Shown here one piece after another: positions 1 through 8,180 of a DNA stretch of 45,822 nt. Made by a program: the position numbers and the translations under genes. Numbering within the stretch: the stretch's first letter is position 1; each line of letters opens with the position of its first letter. This DNA is from Planctomycetota bacterium (lineage in GTDB: Bacteria; Planctomycetota; Planctomycetia; Pirellulales; PALSA-1355), in the NCBI GenBank assembly GCA_003389325.1, contig QQVE01000045.1, positions 1-45,822 on the forward strand, written 5' to 3'. The notes beneath the pieces are model-generated. The model saw only the letters and a list, made by a program, of their open reading frames with translations, had not been told where the DNA came from and ran no database searches.

Positions 1-697
1 GGTTCTGCATCTCTTCGTCTGGCATGCGGCCGGCGGCGAGCGTCAACTGCACGTGCTTCTCGAGCCGCGTCAGCGAGATCTTGCGGAGCGGCGAATAGAG
101 CCGCGGATCGGCACCGCCCGGGTTGCCGCGCTCTTGCGCGCGGATGGCCGTCAGCCGCGCCACGGCCAGCCCCTTGGCTTGCTGCGGGGCCACGACGCGG
201 CGCAGCACGCCGTGGGCATCGACGTACACGCCGTTCTGAAACGGCGAGACGCTGCCTGGTCCTCCCACTTCGTCCCACGACTGCGGGCGGACCGTGGTCG
301 TGATCAGATCGATGAGCGAGTCGAAGTCGGCCTGCGCCCCACCGCCTGCGCTTGCGGGCAGCGCGCGCCGGGTAGCGGTAATGGCCTCGCTGCGCGAGCG
401 ATCCTCCGACACGTGGGCCAACGTATGAAAGGCTGCGTCGGCCGCACCGGCACGCGCCTGCGCTTCGGCCAGGCGTGCCAGGTAGGCATCGCGGCGTGCT
501 CCGGCAGGTACCTGTTGGGCCGCGGCCAGTGCCGCGGAGAATTCGCCGGCCGCGAGTTGGGCATCGAACGCGCCGGGCGAAACCGGCGCGGCGGCGGCCA
601 CGAGTCGGGGGCTGCCAGCAAGCGTGGCGATGACAAGCAGCAGAAGCCATGCCTGCTGTGGGAACTTAAGCGGTGCAGGACCGCACAGCGCTACCAT
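1..697 (-). CDS. Secreted protein of unknown function, C-terminus cut by the window edge
   Basis: The frame is open from an ATG at 697 to the left edge, so about 232 residues are visible and the end is missing. The first 37 or so residues form a signal peptide: a hydrophobic run (AWLLLLVIATLAG) followed by an AAA-type cleavage region. The next 60 residues are alanine-rich and helical, with an ALAAAQQ…ARRDAYLARLAEAQARAG pattern that could be a TPR-like repeat. A less helical stretch follows that reads like a conserved domain (QSWDEVGGPGSVSPFQNGVYVD). A GGGAGA ribosome site lies 7 bases upstream of the ATG. I do not recognise the family; export to periplasm or surface is inferred from the signal peptide only. 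Confidence 0.75.
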   Translation of the reverse strand, partial: MVALCGPAPLKFPQQAWLLLLVIATLAGSPRLVAAAAPVSPGAFDAQLAAGEFSAALAAAQQVPAGARRDAYLARLAEAQARAGAADAAFHTLAHVSEDRSRSEAITATRRALPASAGGGAQADFDSLIDLITTTVRPQSWDEVGGPGSVSPFQNGVYVDAHGVLRRVVAPQQAKGLAVARLTAIRAQERGNPGGADPRLYSPLRKISLTRLEKHVQLTLAAGRMPDEEMQN

Positions 698-799
698 CAC
701 AGGATCTCCCTGTTCCGAAGGAAGTGAATTCGGTGTCGCGCACCGTCAAACTCCCACAATCGGTCAGGGCTGTCAAGAAAATGCTCCGCGCCTGAAAGC

Positions 800-837
800 A
801 AAAAAAACGGCCCTCCCGGATGCGCCCGGGAGGGCCG
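800..837 (-). terminator. Rho-independent terminator after the cysteine-rich gene
   Basis: A perfect 12-bp stem, CGGCCCTCCCGG at 808-819 pairing with 826-837 around a 6-base loop, is flanked by eight A at 800-807. On the minus strand this reads as a GC-rich hairpin followed by a T run. It lies 58 bases past the stop of the cysteine-rich gene at 895. Confidence 0.9.
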
Positions 838-894
838 CCAGATTCACTGTCAAGGAGACCGCTCGAAGTCTCGCCAGTGCTCCGCTGTGGTCAA

Positions 895-1395
895 TCAACC
901 ACCGCAGCCGCAGCTCGGCTCACAAACCGGGGCACAACAGCTCGGCTCACAGCAGCTCGGGGCACAGCAGCTGGGGGCGCAGCAGTGCTTCTTGCAGCGG
1001 TGACGATGGAACAGGCCACAGCAGCGCTTGCGGCAGCACTTGGGCGCACAGCAGCAAGGCTCGGGGGCACAGCACGAGGGCTCAGGAGCGCAGCAGGTCG
1101 GCTCCGGGGCACAGCAGGTCGGCTCACAGCAGCTCGGGGCGCAGCAGCGCTTCTTGCAGCAGTGACGATGGAACAGGCCACAACGCTTGCGGCAGCACTT
1201 GGGAGCGCAGCAGGGCGCGGCGCAGCACGACGGCTCGGGAGCACAGCAGCTCGGCTCCGGAGCGCAACACGACGGCTCCGGCGCACAACACGAAGGCTCA
1301 CAGCAGCCGCCGAACAGGCGGGCTTCCGCCTGACCGGCGGAGAGCACGAACAGACCGACGAACAATAGCGCCGGCAGCACGATGCGGGATTTCAT
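895..1395 (-). CDS. Secreted, extremely cysteine-rich repeat protein
   Basis: A 166-residue protein with a clear signal peptide (hydrophobic core [14 protein letters not shown], likely cleavage after QAEA). The mature part contains about 46 cysteines, roughly one residue in three. It is built from CCAPEPS and CCEPS units and has two longer repeats, each a CCAPEPS block followed by [15 protein letters not shown] and CKK. The start is fixed by an AGGAG ribosome site 7 bases upstream, and a strong terminator follows the stop. Function is unknown: paired cysteines in Pro/Glu spacers resemble keratin-associated or metallothionein-like designs, so a disulfide-bonded envelope component or a metal binder are both possible. 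The His/Lys/Arg clusters (GLFHRH, RKR) make metal or polyanion contact plausible. Confidence 0.85.
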   Translation of the reverse strand: MKSRIVLPALLFVGLFVLSAGQAEARLFGGCCEPSCCAPEPSCCAPEPSCCAPEPSCCAAPCCAPKCCRKRCGLFHRHCCKKRCCAPSCCEPTCCAPEPTCCAPEPSCCAPEPCCCAPKCCRKRCCGLFHRHRCKKHCCAPSCCAPSCCEPSCCAPVCEPSCGCGG

Positions 1396-1863
1396 GGACG
1401 GAACTCCTAAACAGAAACTTCGGGGGATTCCACTCTCCTATCGCCGGCAAAGCCCGGGTGCCTCTGGCGCATTCGGTCTGCGAGTTCTCAGGCAGGGCGA
1501 TGCGGCGATTGTCTGACGCTTTCCCGCAGGAAAGCCTCGCTGTTGGTTATCGTCGACCCACGTGGAACGGCTTAGTTTCTCCCCCCGTTTCGCCTAAACT
1601 TCCGCGGCGCCGCGTGCGAGCAAATCGAATCTGCCGGTTTTGCCGCACGTCGATCGTCGCGCGACGCCCCGCGCCGGGCTCACCGCGGCGGCGCAACCCG
1701 CACAGTCGTCACCAGCGGCTGACAGCATGCCTTCAGGTGCCGCGAGTTGGGGGGCATTTGTTTCAGTTGCGCGGGCGACCTTGGCCTAGAGTTGCAAAGG
1801 GCGCGATTGCGCTTGTTCGCGCGCGTACCGCCCTTTCGTTGCCGATTTAGAGGGGAGTTGGAG
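1396..1863. other. Intergenic region between divergent genes
   Basis: This 468-bp stretch separates the divergent cysteine-rich and Hpt genes and must hold both promoters. I see no convincing consensus promoter, RNA gene or conserved reading frame in it. Confidence 0.5.
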
Positions 1864-2193
1864 ATGCCGGAGACTCGCGTCGGCCGTCACGCCATCCATT
1901 CGGTGTTGTCGACCGATCCGGAGTTGCAACAGATCGTCGCCATGTTCGTCGAGGAGATGCCCAACCGCGTGGCACGCATCGAACGGCAGTGGGATGCCGG
2001 AGACCGGGACGAACTACGCCGCTCCGCGCATCAACTCAAGGGTGCCTTGGGCAGCTACGGCTTTGACGAGTTGACGCCCCACGCCCTGCGGCTCGAGTCG
2101 CTGCTGGCCGCCGAAGCCCCGCCCGACGAGGTAGCCGCGGCCGTGAGCGAATTAGTCGCATACTGCCGCCGCATCACGGCAACACCGCGATAG
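1864..2193 (+). CDS. Hpt (histidine phosphotransfer) domain protein
   Basis: A 109-residue stand-alone Hpt domain. The signature AHQLKGALGSYGF places the phospho-accepting histidine at residue 56, followed by the usual Leu-Lys-Gly. Both sides are amphipathic helices, as expected for the four-helix bundle. Hpt proteins relay phosphate between hybrid kinases and response regulators in the cytoplasm. The frame is open further upstream, but the ATG at 1864 has a purine-rich site (GAGGGGAG) just before it, and upstream residues do not look like protein. No kinase or regulator lies next to it, so its partners are encoded elsewhere. Confidence 0.88.
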   Translation: MPETRVGRHAIHSVLSTDPELQQIVAMFVEEMPNRVARIERQWDAGDRDELRRSAHQLKGALGSYGFDELTPHALRLESLLAAEAPPDEVAAAVSELVAYCRRITATPR

Positions 2194-2242
2194 CGTGGCT
2201 TTCGCCTGAAGTGCGAACCCGCGAGCAAGCCGGGCCGAGTGC

Positions 2243-2266
2243 CATGCTCACGCTCGCGTGAGCATG
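2243..2266. repeat. Palindromic intergenic repeat (GCTCACG / CGTGAGC type)
   Basis: Perfect 10-bp arms CATGCTCACG and CGTGAGCATG around CTCG. The same core recurs at 31758-31777. It lies between the convergent ends of the Hpt and kinase genes and has no T run, so a REP-like element is more likely than a terminator. Confidence 0.7.
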
Positions 2267-2326
2267 CTGCAACAAGGACTCGCAGAAGAAACTTTCGCGC
2301 ACGACCGCGCGCATCGTGTCTCCACT

Positions 2327-3727
2327 TTAGCCGCCCTTCTCGTTCGCAGCGGCCATGCTCAGGGCCACCAGATACGGCACCGGCTCGCCGCCCAAGGCGT
2401 TGAGCACCGTGCCGCCGGCCGTGAACACGTGAGTGACATCGTCGGGCTGGCCGTACTTCTCGAGCGCCGCCCCGCCTTCGCCGCCGCCGACGAAGACCTC
2501 GATGCCCGCCTCCTTGAGCCGCTTGAGCTGGCCCACGAAGCGCTTCGTGCCCCCGGCGAACGCTTCCTCCTCGAACTTGCCGAACACGCCGTTGTGAAAC
2601 GCCGCGGCCCGCTGGCCCTGATGGCTGGCGATGAACTCGCCGACCTTCTTCTCGAACAGCTCGCTGGTCTTCGGGCCGATGTCGAGTTGTTGCTGGCCGG
2701 GCCCGATCGTTTCGCTGGCGCTACCGTCCTGCAGGATGAAGTCGACCGGCAGCACGAACTCGATCCCCTTCTCGCGCCCTTCGGCCACCATCCGCTTGGC
2801 CTGCTCGATGCGCTTCTCCGGAATGAAGTACGGCTTGTCCGAGTGACCGGGGTCTTCGGCCACGCCCAGCGAGAAAGGCTGTCCGTCCAATAGCGCGGCG
2901 GCCTTCTTCAGTGCCATGGCCAGCGAGCCGGCCGTGAACACCATCTTCACCTTGCCGCGGGCGATCATCGCCTCGAGGTCGTCGAGCTTGTCGGCCTTCA
3001 GCCCGCTGAAGATCACCAGTTCCGTGTCGAGGCAGCGGAGCATCGGCCCGGTGAACTCCTTGGCCACGTAAGCGCCCAGGGCCACGCGCTGCATCGCGGC
3101 CGGCACGACCGTGCTCGACGTGTCGAGGCTGCCGGCCGAGAGGGCTTCGTTAACGTAGGTGGTGGCGATTTTCGCGGCCACTTCGCCGGCGAATTTGGCC
3201 AGCGGTTCGGAGAGCTTCGGCAAATCGTCGCCCGTGGCCTTCCACAACACGCGTTCGATGTCGTACCGCCGGGTGTTCTCGAGCGCCAGGATGCTGCCCG
3301 GCGGGCTGCTGGCGATGGCCTCGGCGGTCTTGTCGCTGACGGTGAGCGTCGATTCGTCGAGCCAATCGGACAACAGCGGGACGTCGCACTCCATCAATTC
3401 GCCCAGCCGCGCGGCGACCTTGGCCAGCGTCTCCTCAGGCTTGCGTCCGCGGTGACCGAAAATGACCTGCTTCCAGCCGCGCTCGCGGCCGTAGCTGAGC
3501 GTCTCGGTCATCGAACGCAGGCGGATGTCGCCTTCGCCGATCTTGGCTCCCGGCTTGGCATCGACGTCGCCCCGCACCAGCACCGGCGTGCCGCTGGCCA
3601 CGTCGGACAGCGAGTCCAGCTTCGGAATCGCTTCCAAATACTCGCTGAGCGTGTGTTGCGGACGTTTGCCGTCCACGTCCAACAGCTTCTGACACCAATC
3701 GAGCATGAAGGCGGGAGTTACGCTCAT
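2327..3727 (-). CDS. Divergent phosphoglycerate kinase family protein
   Basis: A 466-residue protein that aligns along the whole PGK fold. Visible family motifs are VLVRGDVDAKPG (family DFN loop), GDIRLRS, FGHRGRKPEETL (family SHLGRP), ALENTRRY, the nucleotide-site stretch VIFSGLKADKLDDLEAMI, DIGPKT, FHNGVFGKFE and C-terminal VGGGEGG and HVFTAGGT. Canonical PGK transfers phosphate between 1,3-bisphosphoglycerate and ADP in glycolysis. Here the NDAFGTAHRAH segment is replaced by NEALSAGSLDTSS, which removes a substrate-binding arginine, and DFN is DVD. It is about 70 residues longer than usual, partly through an N-terminal extension. GAGGTG precedes the ATG. It could be the organism's PGK or a paralog with another acyl-phosphate substrate. 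Confidence 0.85.
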   Translation of the reverse strand: MSVTPAFMLDWCQKLLDVDGKRPQHTLSEYLEAIPKLDSLSDVASGTPVLVRGDVDAKPGAKIGEGDIRLRSMTETLSYGRERGWKQVIFGHRGRKPEETLAKVAARLGELMECDVPLLSDWLDESTLTVSDKTAEAIASSPPGSILALENTRRYDIERVLWKATGDDLPKLSEPLAKFAGEVAAKIATTYVNEALSAGSLDTSSTVVPAAMQRVALGAYVAKEFTGPMLRCLDTELVIFSGLKADKLDDLEAMIARGKVKMVFTAGSLAMALKKAAALLDGQPFSLGVAEDPGHSDKPYFIPEKRIEQAKRMVAEGREKGIEFVLPVDFILQDGSASETIGPGQQQLDIGPKTSELFEKKVGEFIASHQGQRAAAFHNGVFGKFEEEAFAGGTKRFVGQLKRLKEAGIEVFVGGGEGGAALEKYGQPDDVTHVFTAGGTVLNALGGEPVPYLVALSMAAANEKGG

Positions 3728-3853
3728 CGCAGCACCTCAAGCGGGAAATCGCCTATTGCGGGTCCGTGCGCTGACGTGCAACGTGGCGCACGAGCAAGCG
3801 CGCCACTCAATGTACAGAAGCCCGAGCGGATTGACCACGCGCTCGCGCAGTCT

Positions 3854-5236
3854 TTACTCGGTGAGCCCGGGGATGCGCGCGGTTTCGGGCACGCGGTCGG
3901 TGCTTTGGCCGCCGCCGACGAGCACTTCCGAGAGGCGTTGCTCGTAGAGACGTTTCGCTTCGTGGTACTGGTCGAGATGTTGTTGCGCCAGGTTCTCGCC
4001 GTCCAGCAGGCGGTCGATCTTCGCCGGCAGCGTCTCGGCCAGATGGGCGTCGTAGCCGATGTGATAGTCCTGCACCGTGCCGTCGCGTCCCAGCACGATC
4101 GTGGTCGGCAGGCCCTTGAGCTGAAACACGCGGTCGGCGACCTGTTCGAGATCGCGGGCGATCGGCACCGTGAGGTTGTGCTTGGCAAATGCCTCCTGGA
4201 CCTTGGCATTGGTGACGGCCGGGTCGTCCTTGCTGACGGCCAGGAATTCCACCTGATCGTTGTCCTTGTATTGCTGATAGACCTGCTCCAAGAGCGGCAG
4301 CCCTTCGAAGCACCAGCCGCACCAGGTGGCCCAGAGGTCGATCACGACCACCTTGCCGGCCAGCGACTGATTGCCCAGTGCAGTGCCGTCGAGCGTGACA
4401 AAAGTGAATTCGTCGACCGGCTGGGAGAGGATCGCCGGCGGCTCATCCGGCGGTGGCATGACGAACTGGTTGACCAGCTTCACCTCGCCAGGCAACTCGA
4501 CCTGGAAAGCCACCGCGTCGACGGCCTCGTCGACCTTGGCCCCGCGGAATTCGGCCCACAGTCGAGCCAGGGGAAACTGCTTGCGAATCTCATCGAGGGG
4601 AAACTCGTATTTGACCAACAGCCCGCTGTCCTTTTCGATCCACAGGACGGCCTTGCCAGAGGGGCCCTGCAGTGCGATGCGGCCGCACTTCTTACCCTGG
4701 AACTCCGAATCGGGAAGTTGCAGCGGCGTGCAATCGCGCGAGATCGTATCCATCGGATCCTCGGCCAGCAGCAACACCAACTGCGGCATGTCCACGTCGA
4801 GTTGGCCCCGCATGGCCTGGCGGAGCATTTCGTCCTGGTCCAGCGCCGAGAGCTTCAGCGCCTGGGGGCAGGGCAGTGAGAGCACCTGGCCGGGGAGCGA
4901 CTGGACAATGGCGCGAAACTTCTCGCCGTCGGCCACGCTCATCGTATCGAGCGCGTGCAAGCGGACTTTGTTCGGACGCTCAAGCGCCACCGAAAACGGC
5001 AGCGTGCGGTACTCGTCTTCCGGGGCGCCGTCGACGAGAAACCGCAACTCGCCGGCGTCCTGGTAGGTGTTGGCCTGGGAATAGCGCTTGGCCAGCGCGG
5101 CCAGGTGTTGCCGTGGCGTTGGCTCGGAGGCTTGATCGCCTACGGAAGATGCGCCGCCCGTGCAGCCGGAGGCCACGAGTGCCACGACCGAAAGCCCGAG
5201 GGCTACTTGCCAGCGCAGGAGGGCGAGGGTTTTCAT
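3854..5236 (-). CDS. TlpA-like thioredoxin-fold lipoprotein
   Basis: A 460-residue predicted lipoprotein. The N-terminus has a hydrophobic signal and lipobox ending at Cys25 (LVASGC). Residues about 45-270 resemble the DUF2092/LolA-like periplasmic family (YRTLPFSVALERPNKVRLHA). The C-terminal part is a thioredoxin domain with WCGWC at 305-309 (redox Cys306 and Cys309) and the cis-proline loop KGLPTTIVL. It probably acts in the periplasm as a thiol-disulfide oxidoreductase or reductant supplier. The frame is open upstream to 5767, but the ATG at 5236 is preferred: it begins the signal peptide and follows an AAGGAAG site. It shares strand with the downstream kinase gene, 126 bp away. Confidence 0.88.
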   Translation of the reverse strand: MKTLALLRWQVALGLSVVALVASGCTGGASSVGDQASEPTPRQHLAALAKRYSQANTYQDAGELRFLVDGAPEDEYRTLPFSVALERPNKVRLHALDTMSVADGEKFRAIVQSLPGQVLSLPCPQALKLSALDQDEMLRQAMRGQLDVDMPQLVLLLAEDPMDTISRDCTPLQLPDSEFQGKKCGRIALQGPSGKAVLWIEKDSGLLVKYEFPLDEIRKQFPLARLWAEFRGAKVDEAVDAVAFQVELPGEVKLVNQFVMPPPDEPPAILSQPVDEFTFVTLDGTALGNQSLAGKVVVIDLWATWCGWCFEGLPLLEQVYQQYKDNDQVEFLAVSKDDPAVTNAKVQEAFAKHNLTVPIARDLEQVADRVFQLKGLPTTIVLGRDGTVQDYHIGYDAHLAETLPAKIDRLLDGENLAQQHLDQYHEAKRLYEQRLSEVLVGGGQSTDRVPETARIPGLTE

Positions 5237-5352
5237 GCCTTTTCTTCCTTGATCGAGCATCGACGAGAGTTCGCATTCGGCGGCGGCCCGGGCGATCCGA
5301 GGCGCCGGCGGGAAGAGTATTGAACTTCGCCGTCGGCGTAAAGCTCGACTTC

Positions 5353-5380
5353 TTGACCGCTTGCGCAGGGCCCCTATGAT
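5353..5380 (+). promoter_or_regulatory. Sigma-70-type promoter for the LarA-like/ygfZ operon
   Basis: TTGACC at 5353-5358 and TATGAT at 5375-5380 (5 of 6 matches each) with a 16-bp spacer, about 60 bases ahead of the ATG at 5443. It lies in the 206-bp region between divergent genes. Confidence 0.65.
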
Positions 5381-5442
5381 AGCGCGCGTCCCGTTCGCCA
5401 AGCCGCCACCGAGGCGCCCCCGCCAGGAAGGTACTTTTTTTG

Positions 5443-6693
5443 ATGCCCGTGCTGCCCTATGGAATCGATTCGACCTTGTCGCTCGACTTGCCCGAGTCGA
5501 CACGCCTGGAGCACTGCGCGGCCCCGCGGGGAAAATCCGACGACGTCCTGCGGCAGAGCGTCCAACAGGTGCTGGCCGAGCCACTGGAATATCCTCCGCT
5601 GGCCCAGGTGGCGCTGCCGGGCGATCGCGTCGTGCTGGCACTGGCCCGCGAGGTGCCGCAAGCGAGCCTGATCGTCGCCCAAACGATCGAGGCGTTGCTG
5701 GCAGGGGGAACCGAAGCCGGCAATATCGCGGTCGTGTGCGAATCGAGCGAAGTGGACGAAGACGCACTGCTAGCGGAGCTTGCCCCCGAGGTTCGACAAG
5801 CCGTTAGCGTGCAGGCCCACGATCCCGAGCTGCGCGAGGGTTTGAGCTACCTGGCGGCCGACGCCGAAGCGCGCCCGATTTACATCAACCGCACGCTGTA
5901 CGACGCCGAGGTGGTGATTCCCATCGGCGTGTTGCGGTTGACCGACGCGTTGGCCTACGCCGGCATTCACTCGAGCGTGTTTCCCGCTTTCTCCGACGCC
6001 GAGAGCCTCGAGCGGTTTCGCGCTCCGAAGGCGGCCCGCGAGGGCGAGCAGGGGCGGCTGCGCAAACAGGCCGACGAGGTTGGCTGGCTGCTGGGCACGC
6101 AGTTCACGATCCAGGTCGTGCCGGCCGCTGCCGGCGGTGTGCTGCACGTGTTGGCCGGATTGCCCGAGGCCGTGCTGCGCGAGGGCAGCCGGCGGTGCGA
6201 ACAGGCGTGGAGCTTCGGCGTGCCCGAGCGGGCTGCTCTGGTCGTGGCCACCGTGGTCGGCGACGCCGCGCAGCAAACGTGGGAAAACGTCGGCCGGGCG
6301 CTGGCGTCCGCGGCCCGCGTGCTCGAGGACGACGGTTCGGTGATCGTCTGCACCCAGTTGGATCGACCGATCGGTCCGGCCATGGCGCGGTTGATGGACG
6401 CCGATGACCTGCACGCGGCCGAACGGCGTATCGTGCGCGAGCGCAGCTCCGACGCGCTGGCCGCCCGCGAATTGGTGCTGGCGCTGAATCGGGCCAAGGT
6501 CTACTTGTTGAGCCGTCTGGACGACGACCTCGTCGAGCGGCTGGGCATGTTGCCGGTCGATGCGGCCGGCGCGGCGCGGTTGGCCGGCCGGGCAACGTCG
6601 TGCATCGTGCTCAGCAGCGCGCAGTATGCGGTAGCGCATCCGGAGTCGGAGGCGGCCCTGGGCTCGGGAAGCGGAGGATCGTCGCACCGATGA
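5443..6693 (+). CDS. LarA-like (nickel-dependent lactate racemase family) protein lacking catalytic motifs
   Basis: A 416-residue protein that follows the LarA fold. It opens with LPYGIDSTLSLDLPE, then residues of the form PGDRVVLALAREVPQAS where LarA has its D-x-TRP segment, then QAHDPELREGLSYL and PIYINRTLYDAEVVIPIG, matching the NHD…G(T)P(V)YVNR stretch of the family. LarA needs a TGTHR motif and an H-x-x-AGxSGGxK segment to carry the covalently bound nickel-pincer cofactor. Here these are CESSEVD and YAGIHSSVFPAF, so the cofactor lysine and key histidines are missing. Enzymatic racemisation is therefore unlikely. The TTG at 5440 is in frame, but the ATG at 5443 is the better start, with AGGAAGG upstream. 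It overlaps the next gene by 4 bases (ATGA). Confidence 0.78.
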   Translation: MPVLPYGIDSTLSLDLPESTRLEHCAAPRGKSDDVLRQSVQQVLAEPLEYPPLAQVALPGDRVVLALAREVPQASLIVAQTIEALLAGGTEAGNIAVVCESSEVDEDALLAELAPEVRQAVSVQAHDPELREGLSYLAADAEARPIYINRTLYDAEVVIPIGVLRLTDALAYAGIHSSVFPAFSDAESLERFRAPKAAREGEQGRLRKQADEVGWLLGTQFTIQVVPAAAGGVLHVLAGLPEAVLREGSRRCEQAWSFGVPERAALVVATVVGDAAQQTWENVGRALASAARVLEDDGSVIVCTQLDRPIGPAMARLMDADDLHAAERRIVRERSSDALAARELVLALNRAKVYLLSRLDDDLVERLGMLPVDAAGAARLAGRATSCIVLSSAQYAVAHPESEAALGSGSGGSSHR

Positions 6694-7679
6694 GCTTGCC
6701 CTTGAAATCCGACCAGGAAGCCATCGCCCAATACGAGGCGCTCACCCGGCGCGCAGGCCTGGTCGACCTGGGGCATCGCACGCAGATCGAGCTGGCCGGC
6801 GGCGACCGAACGACGTTTCTGCACAACCTGTGCACGGCCGACATCAAGCGCCTGCCCCTGGGTGCGGGGACCGAGGCGTTCGTCACCAGCGTGCAAGGCA
6901 AGACGCTGGCCCACGTGTTTGTCTTTGCCACGCCCGACACGCTGGTGCTCGACACGGTGGCCGATCAGGGCGAAACGCTGCTCAAGCACCTGGATCACTA
7001 CTTGATCACCGAGGACGTCACGCTCACCGACCGCAGCAACGAACGGCGCGAACTGCTGCTGGCCGGTCCCGAGGCCGAAGCCGTGCTGTCGAAGGCATGC
7101 GACGTCGAAGTCGGAGAGCCAAGACTGTCGCACAGTCTTGCGGAAGTGGCCGGCCAGGCCGTGTGGGTGCGGCGCGTCGACCTGACCAGGCCCGGTGGGT
7201 TCCTGTTGAGCGTTCCCGTCGCGGCCGCCGATGCCTTCACCGCGACACTCGTCGAATCCGGCGCCGTCGCTTGCGGTCTAGCCGCATTTGAAGCCGCCCG
7301 CATCGAGGCCGGCGTTCCCTGGTTCGGCAAGGACATCACCGACGCCAACCTGCCGCAGGAGGTCGGACGCGATGCGCTGGCGATCAACTTCGTCAAGGGA
7401 TGCTACCTGGGCCAGGAAACCGTGGCCCGCATCGACGCCTTGGGGCACGTCAACAAGATGCTCGTGGGGCTGCGGTTTTCTGGGAGCGACGTACCTCCCC
7501 CGGGCACCGCACTCACCTCCGGCGATGCGACGGTCGGCAGCGTGACTTCGGCGAGCTATTCGCCGGCGCTTTCGGCTCCGCTGGCCCTGGGCTACGTGCG
7601 GCGTGGGCACAACGACGTCGGCGGGCGGCTCACTTCCGACCTGGGCGAAGTGGAAATCGTGGCCCTGCCGCTCGACTAA
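6690..7679 (+). CDS. ygfZ: YgfZ/GcvT-family folate-binding protein
   Basis: A 329-residue protein with the YgfZ signature KGCYLGQE at 236-243, followed by TVARIDALGHVNKMLVGL, and the N-terminal LVDLGHRTQIELAGGDRTTFL typical of the GcvT fold. YgfZ proteins bind tetrahydrofolate and help repair or assemble certain iron-sulfur enzymes in the cytoplasm; the conserved Cys238 is the functional residue in characterised homologs. The start ATG at 6690 overlaps the stop of the LarA-like gene (ATGA), indicating translational coupling. Its stop overlaps the end of the convergent gene at 7676 by 4 bases. Confidence 0.9.
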   Translation: MSLPLKSDQEAIAQYEALTRRAGLVDLGHRTQIELAGGDRTTFLHNLCTADIKRLPLGAGTEAFVTSVQGKTLAHVFVFATPDTLVLDTVADQGETLLKHLDHYLITEDVTLTDRSNERRELLLAGPEAEAVLSKACDVEVGEPRLSHSLAEVAGQAVWVRRVDLTRPGGFLLSVPVAAADAFTATLVESGAVACGLAAFEAARIEAGVPWFGKDITDANLPQEVGRDALAINFVKGCYLGQETVARIDALGHVNKMLVGLRFSGSDVPPPGTALTSGDATVGSVTSASYSPALSAPLALGYVRRGHNDVGGRLTSDLGEVEIVALPLD

Positions 7680-8161
7680 CCGGCACGCGGCGTTTTGGCG
7701 ACTACGAACGTTTCGGCATGCTCGGCCAGCCAGGCACGCACGCGGGCCAGCACGTCCGCCTCGGCGGGAACCTGTCCCACGAGTTCGAACGCGCTTGATT
7801 CAAGGGCCTCGTGGAGATCGTGCAGATGCCGGCGTGCGGCGGCAACGAATTCGTCCGTCTCCCGCGCATCGAGCTCACGGCTGACTAACTCGACGGCATC
7901 CTGGGTGCGGCGTCGGCGCATCGTCACCAGCGTCGCCTGCCTGGCCTTGATGAGCGCTTCGCCGACGTGGGCCCGCCGCAATTCGCCGGCGGCATTGAAC
8001 TGATAGACGAGCGTGGGACGTAGATATAAGCTCGGGCTGCCGTCGCGGCGAAATCCGGCGACCGTCTCCTCGCTGGCGCCCTGCAGGCGGAAGCTCACGC
8101 GCTCGACCAGCGCCGTGGCCTCGGCCAGCAGATCTTCGCGGTCTTGCTCTTCTCGTGCCAT
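7676..8161 (-). CDS. Conserved-looking hypothetical protein next to the isomerase-like gene
   Basis: A 161-residue soluble, charged and mostly helical protein without signal or membrane segment. It starts MAREEQDREDLLAEATALVER and includes a short beta-rich stretch (SPSLYLRPTLVYQFNAAGELRR). I do not recognise a family. The frame is open to 8320, but that extension overlaps the preceding gene and is low-complexity, so the ATG at 8161 is preferred although no good ribosome site precedes it. It starts 19 bases after the stop of the amidohydrolase gene on the same strand, so the two are likely co-transcribed and possibly translationally coupled. Confidence 0.7.
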   Translation of the reverse strand: MAREEQDREDLLAEATALVERVSFRLQGASEETVAGFRRDGSPSLYLRPTLVYQFNAAGELRRAHVGEALIKARQATLVTMRRRRTQDAVELVSRELDARETDEFVAAARRHLHDLHEALESSAFELVGQVPAEADVLARVRAWLAEHAETFVVAKTPRAG

Positions 8162-8180
8162 GAATCTGCACGCCCGCGAG

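Noticed and set aside
891..1368. Long frames on both strands overlapping the cysteine-rich gene
   Set aside because: The repetitive GC-rich DNA opens all frames; only the 895-1395 minus frame has a signal peptide, ribosome site and terminator.
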